Source: Protula sp. h YS-2021 (taxonomy: Eukaryota; Annelida; Polychaeta; Sabellida; Serpulidae). From it: a stretch of DNA of 64,000 bases. Location: NCBI GenBank assembly GCA_949752745.1, contig OX457029.1:46482000-46545999 (forward strand). Reading direction: 5' to 3'. Shown here in pieces: positions 12,851 to 23,640 of this stretch (position 1 is the first letter of the stretch; each line of letters opens with the position of its first letter). Below the pieces are notes generated by a model. It was not told the origin of the DNA and made no database searches. It saw nothing but the letters and a program-made list of their open reading frames with translations. The position numbers and the translations under genes are program-made.

Positions 12851-13737
12851 GTGTCAGCTGCACTACGGATGTGTCATAGGGTCCGGTCCTTGTTGCCATA
12901 ATTATTCCATATCGCTAAAATGACTTATGAATTATTTCTTTCACGTTTTAATTTAAATTCAGTCAGTATTGATCAGAGTTTGAAGATATTTAGTCGCATT
13001 TTTACGGATTTTTGCGCTTAATGTCTGTGTTTTTGAAGGTATGTTTCTGGAGACATTGTGTTAGCATGCTAGCCCCATTCTTAAAACATGATTATAGTTG
13101 CTTTGTGAGCACTTCAGAGACAGTTCTCTGTAGTTGCCACTGTTTTAGTTCACGTAATAATTTTTATGATTTACGATCCTTTCGTCACATAATCATTATA
13201 AGATTATTTTTTGATATTTTCAATGTCTTGAGTGTGCCATCCAGTGGGTGGCAGGAGAAAATGGTCAGCGACACTTATAATCTGCCGGTCTATACGTTTA
13301 CCGTGTAACAGATCTCTTTTCTATCTTGGAGGCGGGTTGACACCGACACTTATAGTCCGTCGGTCTGCAAGTTTACCGTGTAACAGAGCTATTATCTCTT
13401 TGAGAGTCATTAGTTACTTTCGCGCTTGGCTTTGGTCCCCCTCCCGATCCGATTCAACTTATAAGAAGTATTAAAAGAACTTTCATTCGACTTTAGTTAA
13501 CTAGAGTTCTCCTTTCCCATGCCCTCAACGGACTTTTACACGTTTTAGGGTAATTCGCAACTTTTTGCGCAATTCAGAATGGCAGGCTCCTCTGCTCAGA
13601 ACTTCAGTAGCATCTACGAGTGGAGATAAGAGAATTCGAAGATTTTGCGAAGTAAAATCGTAATTTGCTTTCCCCACCTCTATCCATCCCATCACCTTTT
13701 TAGCGATTAAAGGGAATGCCCTGTGTGATCAGTGACG
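12851..13737 (+). repeat. Non-coding DNA after relic 1, with a 74-bp tandem duplication
   Basis: At about 13270-13386 the word 'gtttaccgtgtaacag' and its upstream context 'acacttata.tc.g.cggtct' occur twice, 74 bp apart. The stretch may be the 3' non-coding end of the retroelement, because 13738-13830 also occurs next to relic 3. No gene is seen. Confidence 0.5.
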
Positions 13738-13830
13738 TAATACCAGAGGATTCTCTCAGTCTCATTAGTCGATCGATGGACGACAAAGGATTCCCTCAGT
13801 CTGATTAGTCGATCGATGGACGACAGGATA
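13738..13830 (+). repeat. Terminal repeat shared by DIRS-like relics 1 and 3
   Basis: Contains 'taataccagaggattctctc' and two tandem copies, 40 bp apart, of 'gtcgatcgatggacgaca'. The reverse complement of 46573-46634 carries the same words ('aataccagaggattccctcc' and 'tcgatggatggatgac'). Both sites lie just beyond the 3' side of a DIRS-like relic, so this is probably part of the element terminus. Confidence 0.6.
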
Positions 13831-13977
13831 GACCCGTTCTAACTGACTCAAGTTTGTTTGTATTATGTGGAAAAATATTTATCGGAACGGAAAAAGTTTA
13901 AAACATGGGGACACAAATTACGCTTTTACGTTACGAAATAAGGCTCCAAAATTCTTTTGATAATTTAAAAGTGAAAA

Positions 13978-14494
13978 CTAGAACCTTATTTCGCTAGCGA
14001 AATGTTAAACACTTGACAACAATTAAAATGCAAAAATACTTCCTTCAATGGGTTATTTGAATAATATATTGCAAACAACACAGCTTGAATACGTGTTATA
14101 AGCCGAGTACTGTTTGGTTTTTGTTGGCTTAAGGTTTTATTGACTGAGCAGGCATACGCCGTGTTATCTATTTACCCAGTGAGAGCTCGCACAAAGCTCA
14201 GCAACTGTGTTCTGTGATGTACGTTAAGTGCTCTGCATTTACTTGCAAAAATACACTCTTTACACATGGTGTTTTAACAAAGAAAACGAAATCAAAGACA
14301 AAAATAAAAAGTGACATGCACCCGTTGAGATCAAGCTCTTCGTAAGTCCCAAGTTTCATGATCTTAGGGCCCATAGTGTCAGAGAAGAAGAAGACACAAA
14401 AATTCGGAAAAACTGTCAAGAAGAAAAAAAGGACGAACGGCTGCTCGCACAAATTCATATAACCCTTGCAAGCCAAAGGCTTGTCAAGTGTTAA
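13978..14494 (+). mobile_element. Small Helentron-like element, family C, copy 1
   Basis: This 517-bp element is matched almost end to end by 24168-24690. It starts CTAGAACC, followed by a perfect palindrome TTTCGCTAGCGAAA at 13989-14002. A subterminal repeat TTAAACACTTGACAA at 14005-14019 is inverted at the other end as TTGTCAAGTGTTAA at 14481-14494. A short hairpin CAAGCC-AAA-GGCTTG lies at 14469-14483. Subterminal inverted repeats plus a 3' hairpin are the marks of Helentron-type elements. There is no open frame of its own, so the element is non-autonomous. The open frame on the minus strand is not a recognisable protein. Confidence 0.7.
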
Positions 14495-14949
14495 TTAACA
14501 TTAAGGTCATGACCGTATTATTACGCATGTTTTGTCACTTTTGCGACTGCATACTGCATTTTAGCATGGATATTCTCATCCTAAAGGCTGAAATTGTACT
14601 GGCTTATAGGTACACCCGACATTGTTGATATAAGAATGTTATTTCAGTTTATTTAAAACAAAGGCCTTGCGCCTTATAGCTAGTCAAATTTCAGGTTTTA
14701 GGATTAGAAAACCCATGCTAAAATGCAATGTACAATCATCGAAAAAGTATCGAAACATTCCTAACATAACGATCATGCTTTCTAATCTTGTCACTTTTAC
14801 CGTTCTTTAAATTTCAGTGTTACACAGTCTAATTCAGGTACACGAATTTGTCCAATTCGAGGAGGCATCGACATAATCGGTTGATGAGATTCTAAAGATA
14901 GCAAGACCGTTTTCGATACCGACACAAAAACACAAACAAATACTATTCT
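14495..14949. other. AT-rich DNA, nothing recognised
   Basis: No coding pattern, repeat or element end was found between family C copy 1 and the array that begins near 14950. Confidence 0.5.
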
Positions 14950-15713
14950 GAACTACCAACCTTTTACATATCGTCTTTTAGGCCCATAGGACAGAACATA
15001 AGCTCAAAATCGTTCTACCTCTAACCGTTTTCGAGATAATGACCCATTTCCGGATTTTGACTTTGACCATGTCCAAGGAGGTCAAGACCACCGAGGTACC
15101 TCTTACATATCGCCTTATAGGCCCAAAGGGTCGAAAATAAGCTCAAAAGCGCTCTGTCTCTGTTTTCGAGATAATGGCCCACTTCCGGTTTTTCACGTTG
15201 ACCATGACCTAGGAAGTTAAGGTCACCCAGGTACCTCTTACACATGGTCTTTTAGGTCCAAAGTGTCGAAAATAAGCTCAAAATCGCTCTACCTCTTACC
15301 GTTTTCGCGATTATGGTCAACTTCCGGTTTTTTACTTTGACCATAGCCAAGGAAGTCAAGGTCAACGAGGTAGCTCTTACATGTCATCTGTTGCGCCCAA
15401 TGGGTCGAATATAAACTCAAAATCTCTAACCGTTTTTGAGAAAATGGCTTACTTACGGTTTATGACTTATACAATGTCCGAGGAGGCCAAAGGCACCGAG
15501 GTTCCCCTCAAAATCGCTCTATCTCTGACCGGTTCCGAGATAATGGCCCACTTTCTGTTTTTCACTTTGACCATGACCAAGAAGATCAATGTCACCGAGG
15601 TTCAAAAGGGTCGAAAATAAGCTCAAAATCGCTCTGACTTTGACCATGGCCGATGGCTCTCATTGTAGAGAGTTGGGCGATCAATACACCGAAGCTGATA
15701 TCATGCCAGTTTA
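14950..15713 (+). repeat. Diverged 139-bp-family array and M module fragment
   Basis: About five monomers in the plus sense have the marks 'cttttaggcccaaagggtcg', 'aagctcaaaatcgctct', 'ccgttttcgagataatg', 'cttccggtttttgac' and 'aggtcaccgaggtacctctt'. From 15650 the array passes into the M module ('gagttgggcgatcaatacac', 'tcatgccagttta'). This is the left part of a D-M element; its right part resumes at 18914 after an inserted element. Confidence 0.8.
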
Positions 15714-18700
15714 AACTAGACCGAATTTCGCTACACGTAGCTAAATGACACCCACTTGCAATGGTGCAATCTATCTGATCAAAGACACATTTTTCAGTCT
15801 TTTCACATAATTGTCACCTTCCGAATTATTATCATGAACAAGGACATCGAAGTAAATATAATGTAATCTGAAATAATCAAATTCGGTTTTCTAACCGTTT
15901 TTCAGACAAAGGTCAAATTCCGGTTTTTGACCTTGACCACAACGGAGGAGGTCAAGGTCACCGAGGTACCTCTTATATAACGTCTTTTATGCCCAAAGGG
16001 TCGAAAATCAGCTCAAAATCGATCTAGGCCACGTCTTTTCGGCCCGAAGGGTCGAAAAATCGCTTTATCTCTAACCGTTTCGAGATAATGGTCAACTTCC
16101 GGTTTTTGACCTTGACCACGACGGAGGAGGTCAAGGTCACCGAGGTACCTCTTACATAACGTCTTTTAGGCCCAAAGGATCCAAAATAAGCTCAAAATCG
16201 CTCTATCTCTTACCGTTTTCGAGATAATGGTCAACTTCCGGTTTTTGACCTTGACCACGACAGATGAGGAGGTCAAGATCACCGAGGAACCTCTTATATA
16301 ACGTCTTTTAGGTGCAAAGGGTGGAGGATATGAGCTCAAAATCGATCTATCTCTAACGGAGGAGGTCAAGGTCACCGAGGTACCTCTTATATAACGTCTT
16401 TCATGCCCAAAGGATCCAAAATAAGCTGAAAATCGCTCTATCTCTAACCGTTTTCGAGATAATGGTCAACTTCCGGTTTTTGGCCTTGACCACGACGGAG
16501 GAGGTCAAGGTCACCGAGGTACCTCTTACATAACGTCTTTTAGGCCCAAAGGATCCAAAATAAGCTCAAAATCGCTCTATCTCTTACCGTTTTCGAGATA
16601 ATGGTCAACTTCCGGTTTTTGACCTTGACCACGACGGAGGTCAAGGTCACCGAGGTACCTCTCATATAACGTCTTTTAGGTCCAAAGGGTCGAAAATAAG
16701 CTCATAATCGCTCTATCTCTAACCGTTTTCGAGATAATGGTCAACTTCCGGTTTTTGTCCTTGACCACGACGGAGGAGGTCAAGGTCACCGAGGTACCTC
16801 TTATTAAAGTCTTGTATGCCCAAAGGGTCGAAAATAAGCTCAAATCGCTCTATTTCTAACCGTTTTCGGCATTATGGTCAACTTCCGGTTTTTGACCTTG
16901 ACCACGACGGAAGAGGTCAAGGTCACCGAGGTACCTCTTATATAACGTCTTTTAAGCCCTAAGGGTCGAAAATAAGCTCAAATCGCTCTATCTCTTACCG
17001 TTTTCGAGATAATGGTCAACTTCCGGTTTTTGACCTTTACCACGACGGAGGAGGTCAAGGTCACCGAGGTACCTCTTACATAACGTCTTTTAGGCCCAAA
17101 GGATCCAAAATAAGCTCAAAATCGCTCTATCTCTTACCGTTTTCGAGATAATGGTCAACTTCCGGTTTTTGACCTTGACCACGACAGATGAGGAGGTCAA
17201 GATCACCGAGGAACCTCTTATATAACGTCTTTTAGGTGCAAAGGGTGGAGGATATGAGCTCAAAATCGATCTATCTCTAACGGAGGAGGTCAAGGTCACC
17301 GAGGTACCTCTTATATAACGTCTTTCATGCCCAAAGGATCCAAAATAAGCTGAAAATCGCTCTATCTCTAACCGTTTTCGAGATAATGGTCAACTTCCGG
17401 TTTTTGGCCTTGACCACGACGGAGGAGGTCAAGGTCACCGAGGTACCTCTTACATAACGTCTTTTAGGCCCAAAGGATCCAAAATAAGCTCAAAATCGCT
17501 CTATCTCTTACCGTTTTCGAGATAATGGTCAACTTCCGGTTTTTGACCTTGACCACGACGGAGGTCAAGGTCACCGAGGTACCTCTCATATAACGTCTTT
17601 TAGGTCCAAAGGGTCGAAAATAAGCTCATAATCGCTCTATCTCTAACCGTTTTCGAGATAATGGTCAACTTCCGGTTTTTGTCCTTGACCACGACGGAGG
17701 AGGTCAAGGTCACCGAGGTACCTCTTATTAAAGTCTTGTATGCCCAAAGGGTCGAAAATAAGCTCAAATCGCTCTATTTCTAACCGTTTTCGGCATTATG
17801 GTCAACTTCCGGTTTTTGACCTTGACCACGACGGAGGAGGTCAAGGTCACCGAGGTACCTCTTATATAACGTCTTTTAAGCCCTAAGGGTCGAAAATAAG
17901 CTCAAATCGCTCTATCTCTTACCGTTTTCGAGATAATGGTCAACTTCCGGTTTTTGACCTTTACCACGACGGAGGAGGTCAAGGTCACCGAGGTACCTCT
18001 TACATAACGTCTTTTAGGCCCAAAGGATCCAAAATAAGCTCAAAATCGCTCTATCTCTTACCGTTTTCGAGATAATGGTCAACTTCCGGTTTTTGACCTT
18101 GACCACGACGGAGGTCAAGGTCACCGAGGTACCTCTCATATAACGTCTTTCAGGCCCAAAGAGTCGAAAATAAGCTCAAAATCGCTCTATCTCTAACTGT
18201 TTTCGAGATAATGGTCAACGTCCGGTTTTTTCCCTTGACCACGACAGAGGAGGTCACGATCACCGAGGAACCTCTTATATAACGCCTTTTAGGCCCAAAG
18301 GGTCTAAAATAAGCTGAAAATCGCTCTATCTCTAACCGTTTTCGAGATAATGGACAATTTTTTCTCTAACGGAATTCAATATACAAAAGTCACCAGACCG
18401 TGACCTTGACACTGAATGTCGAGATTCCACCCATGATGTTACTGCCTACTGACACCCAATACGTGTTGAAACAAGGATTTGAGCGCTATTTCCAGCAATT
18501 TTTCGTGATGGAAGAGGTTTTTGAAAACATATTTTGACCTCAATTTGACCTTGACCTTGAAGTTCAAGGTCAAAAAATTTAGCGGATTTCGCGACATCTC
18601 ATCACTCTCTATCTCTGTGTCAAATTTCATTGTCCTACGTCAAATAGCCTAGTAGGAGTTTTCTAGAAACCACTTTGAGGTAAAAAAACTTTGATTTCAA

Positions 18701-18913
18701 TTTCGAAGAAATTAGCGGATTTCACGACATCTCATCACCCTTTATCTCTGTGCCAAATTTCATCGTCCTACGTCAAACAGCGTAGGAGGAGTTTTCTCGT
18801 AACCTCCGTGACGGAAAAAAAACAAAGAAAAAAAAAAAAAAAAAGGAAGGAATAAACGCCGGAATTCTTTGCAAAGCATACCCATTTGCAAACTATGTTT
18901 GCAAGTGGGAATG
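15714..18913 (+). mobile_element. Helentron-like element A, copy 1, inserted in a D-M repeat
   Basis: The left end starts AACTAGACCGAATTTCGCTA with a short palindrome (TTCGCTAC / GTAGC). A subterminal CCCACTTGCAA lies at 15751-15761. The right end is a hairpin at 18881-18909, CCCATTTGCAAAC-TAT-GTTTGCAAGTGGG, whose right arm inverts the left subterminal repeat. Between them lie the 139-bp array, a tail with 'aggaggagttttct' motifs and an A-rich tract at 18817-18843. The D module continues directly after 18913 ('aaagcgtttgct'), so the element interrupts it. No protein-coding capacity is seen: non-autonomous. Confidence 0.75.
15890..18360 (+). repeat. 139-bp monomer array with a 924-bp higher-order repeat
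   Basis: About 18 monomers, mostly 136-139 bp apart. Each has 'ccgttttcgagataatggtc', 'aacttccggtttttgacctt', then TGACCTTGACC and GGTCAAGGTCA as inverted arms, and 'accgaggtacctctta'. A block including a shortened odd unit (near 16340-16375) is repeated 924 bp further on; for example 16166-16375 equals 17090-17299. I noticed one base difference between the blocks ('cggaagagg' at about 16910 against 'cggaggagg' at about 17834). Open frames here are repeat by-products, not genes. Confidence 0.9.
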
Positions 18914-19426
18914 AAAGCGTTTGCTAGCTTATAACGGCCGTAAGTGGCAACATTTCAATGTCTATTTTTACACATTAAATGAAGAGATGGGGTGGTACAA
19001 TACCAAGCAGTGGAAAGGTGTAGAATTTGATCCACCTGACGCGGATGCTACCTGCAAAGGCTCTATAAAGAGCTAGTAAAATATAACCATTTGAAGGCTT
19101 GAAAAAGGCCCGTCCGGCCGAAACGCGTCAGGTTAAATAAAAAAATTATTTAAAATAAAAGTGGATGACATTTAGGAAAAAATCTTTGTTGTGTTCTTAC
19201 CAGTCTTCAAATGGTTATATTAAATATTAATGAATTTATATAAAAATTCAACTGGACCAAATACACATCCTACATTATGTCTCTGCCAAATTTGGTCGTC
19301 CTAGCCCTAGCCATCTCAGAGGAGTTCACACGACAAGATTTTAGTGGGAAAAAGGAAACATACGGAAACACTTCTCCGAATCGTACGAAAGCAATACACT
19401 AGGGGATTGAAAATCCCCAAGTGTAA
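18914..19426 (+). repeat. D module with terminal hairpin, split by an insertion
   Basis: Starts 'aaagcgtttgct' and 'tttcaatgtctatttttaca', resumes at 19219 with 'attaaatattaatgaattt', and continues with 'ctggaccaaatacacatcct' and 'gtcgtcctagccctagccat'. It ends in the hairpin ACACTAGGGGATTGAAAATCCCCAAGTGT at 19396-19424. The same module appears reversed at 21482 and 55121. Confidence 0.8.
18981..19218 (+). mobile_element. Small insertion with foldback end and hammerhead-like core
   Basis: Flanked by the direct repeat ATTAAAT (18974-18980 and 19219-19225). Other D modules run straight through this point ('acatattaaatattaatg'), so about 238 bp were inserted. Inside, 19081-19096 (ATATAACCATTTGAAG) is repeated inverted at 19205-19220. 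Between these arms lies GGCC-cgtcc-GGCC followed by GAAAC at 19107-19124, resembling stem II and the GAAA core of hammerhead ribozymes that occur in Penelope-like elements. The expected CTGANGA strand is not intact (CTTGAAA at 19098). The class is therefore uncertain. Confidence 0.5.
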
Positions 19427-20439
19427 TGATGTCACTTTCAATTAAACCTTGCCTCAGCTGAGTGAAGGCTGATTCATATCTGGCCTATGTGGTGATCAAT
19501 TCAAAACCACAACATTTCAATCTATATTTATAAAAAAAACGTGAAGAAGATCTGAAAGATTGCTATGATTCTATAAACAGGGTGTATTTAACCCATGCAC
19601 ATGTGCCAGAAAATATCAATGTCAGCAAGTGACTAACAAACACTGGTTGCCAAAATGCTGATCCGAGTATAGTAGACTGACATTTTTGGGAAGCCTAAAA
19701 TATAGACATTTCTTATTAAATGAATGTGTAATGAAAGAATTCGCCTGCGTACAAACAAACCTTAATATAGGTAAGAAATTGTAATGAGAAGGAAAATGTG
19801 TTTTTCTGACTGATAAGTACATGTCAGTTTCTGTTCAATTTTAGGTGTTAACTTCTTTGTTCTTCAGCTTATTTCTATAGGCCCATTCTTGTTGAAAAGA
19901 TCGCCCCATTACCTTGCAGAACTAAACTGGTTATTTTTGCAGTAAAGCCTACAGTCGGACCTGAAACATTGCATGCGGTGTTATGTAGAAACCAAGTGAC
20001 TTTAAACGGGAGTGAAATATTCTGTTAAAATTATAGTTTCAGATAATGATTGTAGATTTGCTTGGAGGCAGGTTTTACTGTAGTACGCTGCAGTTACTTT
20101 CTGAATAGTAGAACCAGCTGTAGAGCTGCTTGATTTGAGGTGCCCACCCCGAGAACTTGATAAGTTGATTAGTTCTCGAGATGAGCTCAAATGTAAAAAA
20201 ATCTGTGATTGTTGATTATGTTTCTCCGTGTCACACAATACCAGAAACAGCATACGTGTCAAGTGTTCCAAAACAAAACCAGAACATGACGAAAATCCCA
20301 CAGACAGCTTGGCTTTCTTTTTTGTTTCAAGAAATGGAAAATCTGGTTGTAGTCATAGCTCGTAATATGGATATGTGACTCATGTGAATCATTGATATAT
20401 GACTCGTATATCTGCGCGGAAACGTACGATTTACATTTG
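19427..20439. other. Intergenic DNA, nothing recognised
   Basis: Moderately AT-rich, with only short open frames lacking protein-like patterns. It separates two D modules whose hairpin ends (19424 and 21484) face each other. Confidence 0.5.
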
Positions 20440-20590
20440 CCCAGTGAGCATTCTGACGTCCACTCCACGTCGATTTGAGGCCGCCCACATTCCGACGTCG
20501 AACGTTCCAACTCCGATCTGAGGTTGTGACGTCGTCCCCAGCAAATCGCAACATTAATTCTGGTTTGATGTGATTGTAATTATTCACAAC
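20440..20590. repeat. Fragment of a GACGTC-rich MITE
   Basis: 'gcccagtgagcattctgacgtc' resembles the left terminus of the MITE at 55442 (CCCAGCAAACATTAAGACGTC without the spacing change). The fragment has repeated ACGTCGA / GACGTCG words, and 'ccccagcaaa' occurs at 20537. The ends are not clear, so I call it a fragment. Confidence 0.4.
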
Positions 20591-20902
20591 AACAGATCAC
20601 TATCTACTCAGCATCTATGATACAACGCTGAAAAGGCGTTGGATAAGGAACGTTGTTGAGTCGTGCCATGCCTCTTCGAAAAGAGACCAGGATGAGGGCG
20701 CACTATACGGGAACTGCAGGAGCGTTATTCATGAAAATTGACAGTGTTTACTGCAGAGTGACGTCACACATTTTTTTCCTGCGTGTACAATATATTTATG
20801 GGTGGGTTCGAGTTTCATTGATCCAAATTCTGCAAAATGGCCTGTTCAAACAGCAACCTCATACTTTCAAAACAAACAAGTTATCATTGAAACTGATGAA
20901 TG

Positions 20903-21260
20903 TCCCCCGCCATGAACTACGGTCGAATCGAAAAATAATGCGACGTCGCACAGCTTCAACATATATATTCTCACTGTAGCAACAATCAAAAGCCAGGGTT
21001 GAATAGCGGCTGAGATATCACATGCACAAAGTTGCACTGTAGGCAACAGAAATACAGAAAATTGCCTATTTTCTACAAGTCGCCATTTCGTCATTTTTGG
21101 TCGAATCGGCGACTTGTTAATGAAAATAATGCGACGTCGCACAACTTCTATATATGTATTTTGACTGTGGCAAAAATCAAAAGCCAGGGTTGAATAGCGG
21201 CTGAGATATCGCGTGCACAAATATGTGCTTCCAAGTGTCCCCCGCCCCGCGCTACACACT
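20903..21260 (+). repeat. 191-bp tandem duplication with a TGCGACGTCGCA palindrome
   Basis: Two copies carry 'aataatgcgacgtcgcac', 'caaaagccagggttgaatag' and 'cggctgagatatc', 191 bp apart. Each copy has the perfect 12-bp palindrome TGCGACGTCGCA (starting 20939 and 21130). 'tgtcccccgcc' occurs at both edges. No coding pattern. Confidence 0.75.
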
Positions 21261-21481
21261 TCAGTAATATGAGTCAGCGGTTAAAACGAAGTCAGACAGG
21301 AAGAAAAAAGCAAATAAAAACAATAAAAAACTGTCTCTGTCTAAAATGATAAATCTGCGTATCATTAATAGCCCTGTGAGATAAGAGAGGAAATTTCGTG
21401 GTTATATGAGTAGAGCAGTGTGCGCACCAAGGGAGGGCCAATCACGTGCGCACTGCTTACAATGGGTGTCCATGACCTTTT
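21261..21481. other. Spacer before the D-M composite
   Basis: No feature recognised. The A-rich stretch 21300-21330 is simple sequence. Confidence 0.4.
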
Positions 21482-22189
21482 ATACTTGGGGATTTGCAAT
21501 CCCCTAGTTTATTGCTTTCGTACGACTCGGTAAAGTGTTTCCGTATGTTTCCTTTTTCCACCAAAACCTTGTATCGCAAACTCCCCTGAGACGGCTAGTG
21601 CTAGGAAGACCAAATTTGGCACAGACATAGTATAGCATGTCTAGTTGGTCCGGCTCAATTTATTTAGAAATATTCATTAAAAGTGTATATGCAAAAATGG
21701 ACATTGAAATTTAAAATTTGATAACATTGTCACGCGAACTCTTCTAGGGCGGCTAGGACGGCTAAATTTGGCAGACACATAATATAGGATGTGTAGTTGG
21801 TCCAGCTCAATTTTCTATGAAATTCATTAACATTTAATATGTTAAAATGGACATTGAAATTTTGCCTCTGATGCCCATCTAAAAGGCAGACAACCGCTTT
21901 GCTTTCGCAGTTAAGGGAACTATTATGCTATCAGCATAGGCGTCTTGATCGCCCGACTCTCCAAGACTGTCCGTCCGTCTGTGATGAATGCAGAAGCTGC
22001 TTGTGGCCATAATTAGTATTTCTTGAATATCTTTCCTTCACCTTTATTTTTTTCTATTTAATTTTTGATCAATCAGATTTTACTATTCTGTTTGCCCGAT
22101 ATGGTTGTACACATGTGAACTCCCATGTTTACCCGATACGGTTGTACATATGTAAATTCCCATGTCATATAAAAGCTGATTGCGCAATA

Positions 22190-22760
22190 TTTTCAGTCTG
22201 AAGATGTGTAGATGTGCAATGGTGGGTTCAATTTGTCACTTGTCTGTCCGTCTGTCCGTCCGTCACACTTAAAACTTTTTTGTCCGCGCGATATTCCAAA
22301 AACTATTCATCGGATCTTCATGAAACCTTAGAACAAGAAAGTATATATAGCGTTGATGTGCAACGGGAGTTTTAATTTGTCAAATGCCCGTCTGTCTGTC
22401 CGTCCGCCACACTTTAAACTTTTTTGTCCAGGCGATATCTCAAAAATTATTCATCGGATCTTCACGAAACCTTACAGGAAGAAAGTATATATAGTGTGCA
22501 ATGAGGGGTTCAATTTGTCAGATGTCCGTCATTCGCACTTTAACTTTTCTTGTCCGGGCGATATATCAAAAAGTATTTATCGGGGCTTCACCAAATCTTA
22601 CAGGAAGAAAGTGTATATAGTGTAGGTGTGCAACGGGGGATTCAATTTGTCATTAGTCCGTCCCTCTGTCCGTCCGTCACACTTAAAATTTTTTTGTCCG
22701 GGCGATATCCCAAAAACTATTCATTGGATCCCTACCAAACCTGACAGGAAGAAAGAATAG
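22190..22760 (+). repeat. Tandem repeat of about 144 bp, four copies
   Basis: Anchors 'tgtccgcgcg', 'tgtccaggcg', 'tgtccgggcg' and 'tgtccgggcg' fall at 22281, 22425, 22551 and 22695, giving spacings of 144, 126 and 144. Each unit has 'ttcaatttgtca', a CCGTCCGTCTGTCCG run, 'gatatctcaaaaactattca', 'cggatcttca' and 'aggaagaaagtatatatag'. This is a different family from the 139-bp monomer. The stacked open frames of 22353-22744 arise from the repeat. Confidence 0.8.
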
Positions 22761-22959
22761 GTAGTGCAGACGAGACGAGATGTTAGACGAGAGGTTGAAT
22801 CTGAACTGTAGTTGTGCAATTTGAGGTTTATTTTATCACCCGTTCGTCTCCTCATTCCTAAATGCTGCTTTTCTCCGGGCTGTATCTCAAAAAGGTAACT
22901 CGCCCACAGTGATGTTACTGCTATTATATGAGGGTTCTGCATCTCCGATTCCTGTTTTT

Positions 22960-23640
22960 GCCATGAGCTTAGAAAGCGATTGACCATTATCTCGAAAACT
23001 CTGTTTGTAAGAGGTACTACGGTGACCTTGACCTCGGTCGTGGTAAAGGGGTAAAACCGCAAGTTCACCATTATCTCGAAAACGGTCGGTTAGAGAATTT
23101 CGAGCAATTTTGAGCTTATTCTCGACCCTTTCTGTCTAAAAAACTACATGTAAGAGGCATCTCGGTGATCCTGACCTCCTCGGTCATGGTCAAAGTCAAA
23201 AACCGGAAGTTGACTAAATATTGAAAACAGTTAGAGATAGAGTTTTTGACCTTATTTTCGACCCTTTGGGCCTATAAGACTATATGTAAGAGGTACCTTG
23301 GTGACGTGGACCCCCTCGGCCATGGTCTAAGTATAAAACCGGAAGTTCACCATTATTTCGAAAATGATTAGAGAGTGATTTTGAGCTTATTTTCGACCCT
23401 TTGTGCAGAAAAGACTATATGTAAGAGGTACCTGGGTGATCTTGACCTCCTCCGTCATGGTCAATGTCAAAACCGGAAGTTGACCATTATCTCGAAAACG
23501 GTTAGAGATAGAGAGATTTTGAGCTTGTTGTCGACCCTTTGGGCATTAAAGACGACATGTAGGAGGTACCTCGATGACCTCGGTGAAAGAGAAGATAAAG
23601 GAAGAGGTATCTTGGTGACCTTCACTTCCTCGTTCATGGT
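22960..23640 (-). repeat. 139-bp-family array, minus sense, about five monomers
   Basis: 'attatctcgaaaacggttag', 'agcttattttcgaccctttg', 'atgtaagaggtacctcggtg' and 'gaccttgacctc' recur in the sense opposite to 15890-18360. After it, 23690-23820 holds a palindrome-like 'tttcgctacacggtagcgaaa' and 'aaacgaggagtg' repeats that look like another decayed element end. Confidence 0.75.

Noticed and set aside
14198..14476. Conserved minus-strand frames in both family C copies (14198-14476 and 24357-24569)
   Set aside because: The similarity comes from the shared element. The frame differs in length and is interrupted differently, and no protein family is recognisable.
16166..17299. Identical 69-codon minus-strand frames at 16166 and 17090
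   Set aside because: By-product of the 924-bp higher-order repeat, with no protein-like composition.
20806..20830. 'gggttcgagtttcattgatcc' as a tRNA T-arm
   Set aside because: No acceptor stem, D-arm or anticodon arm can be found around it.
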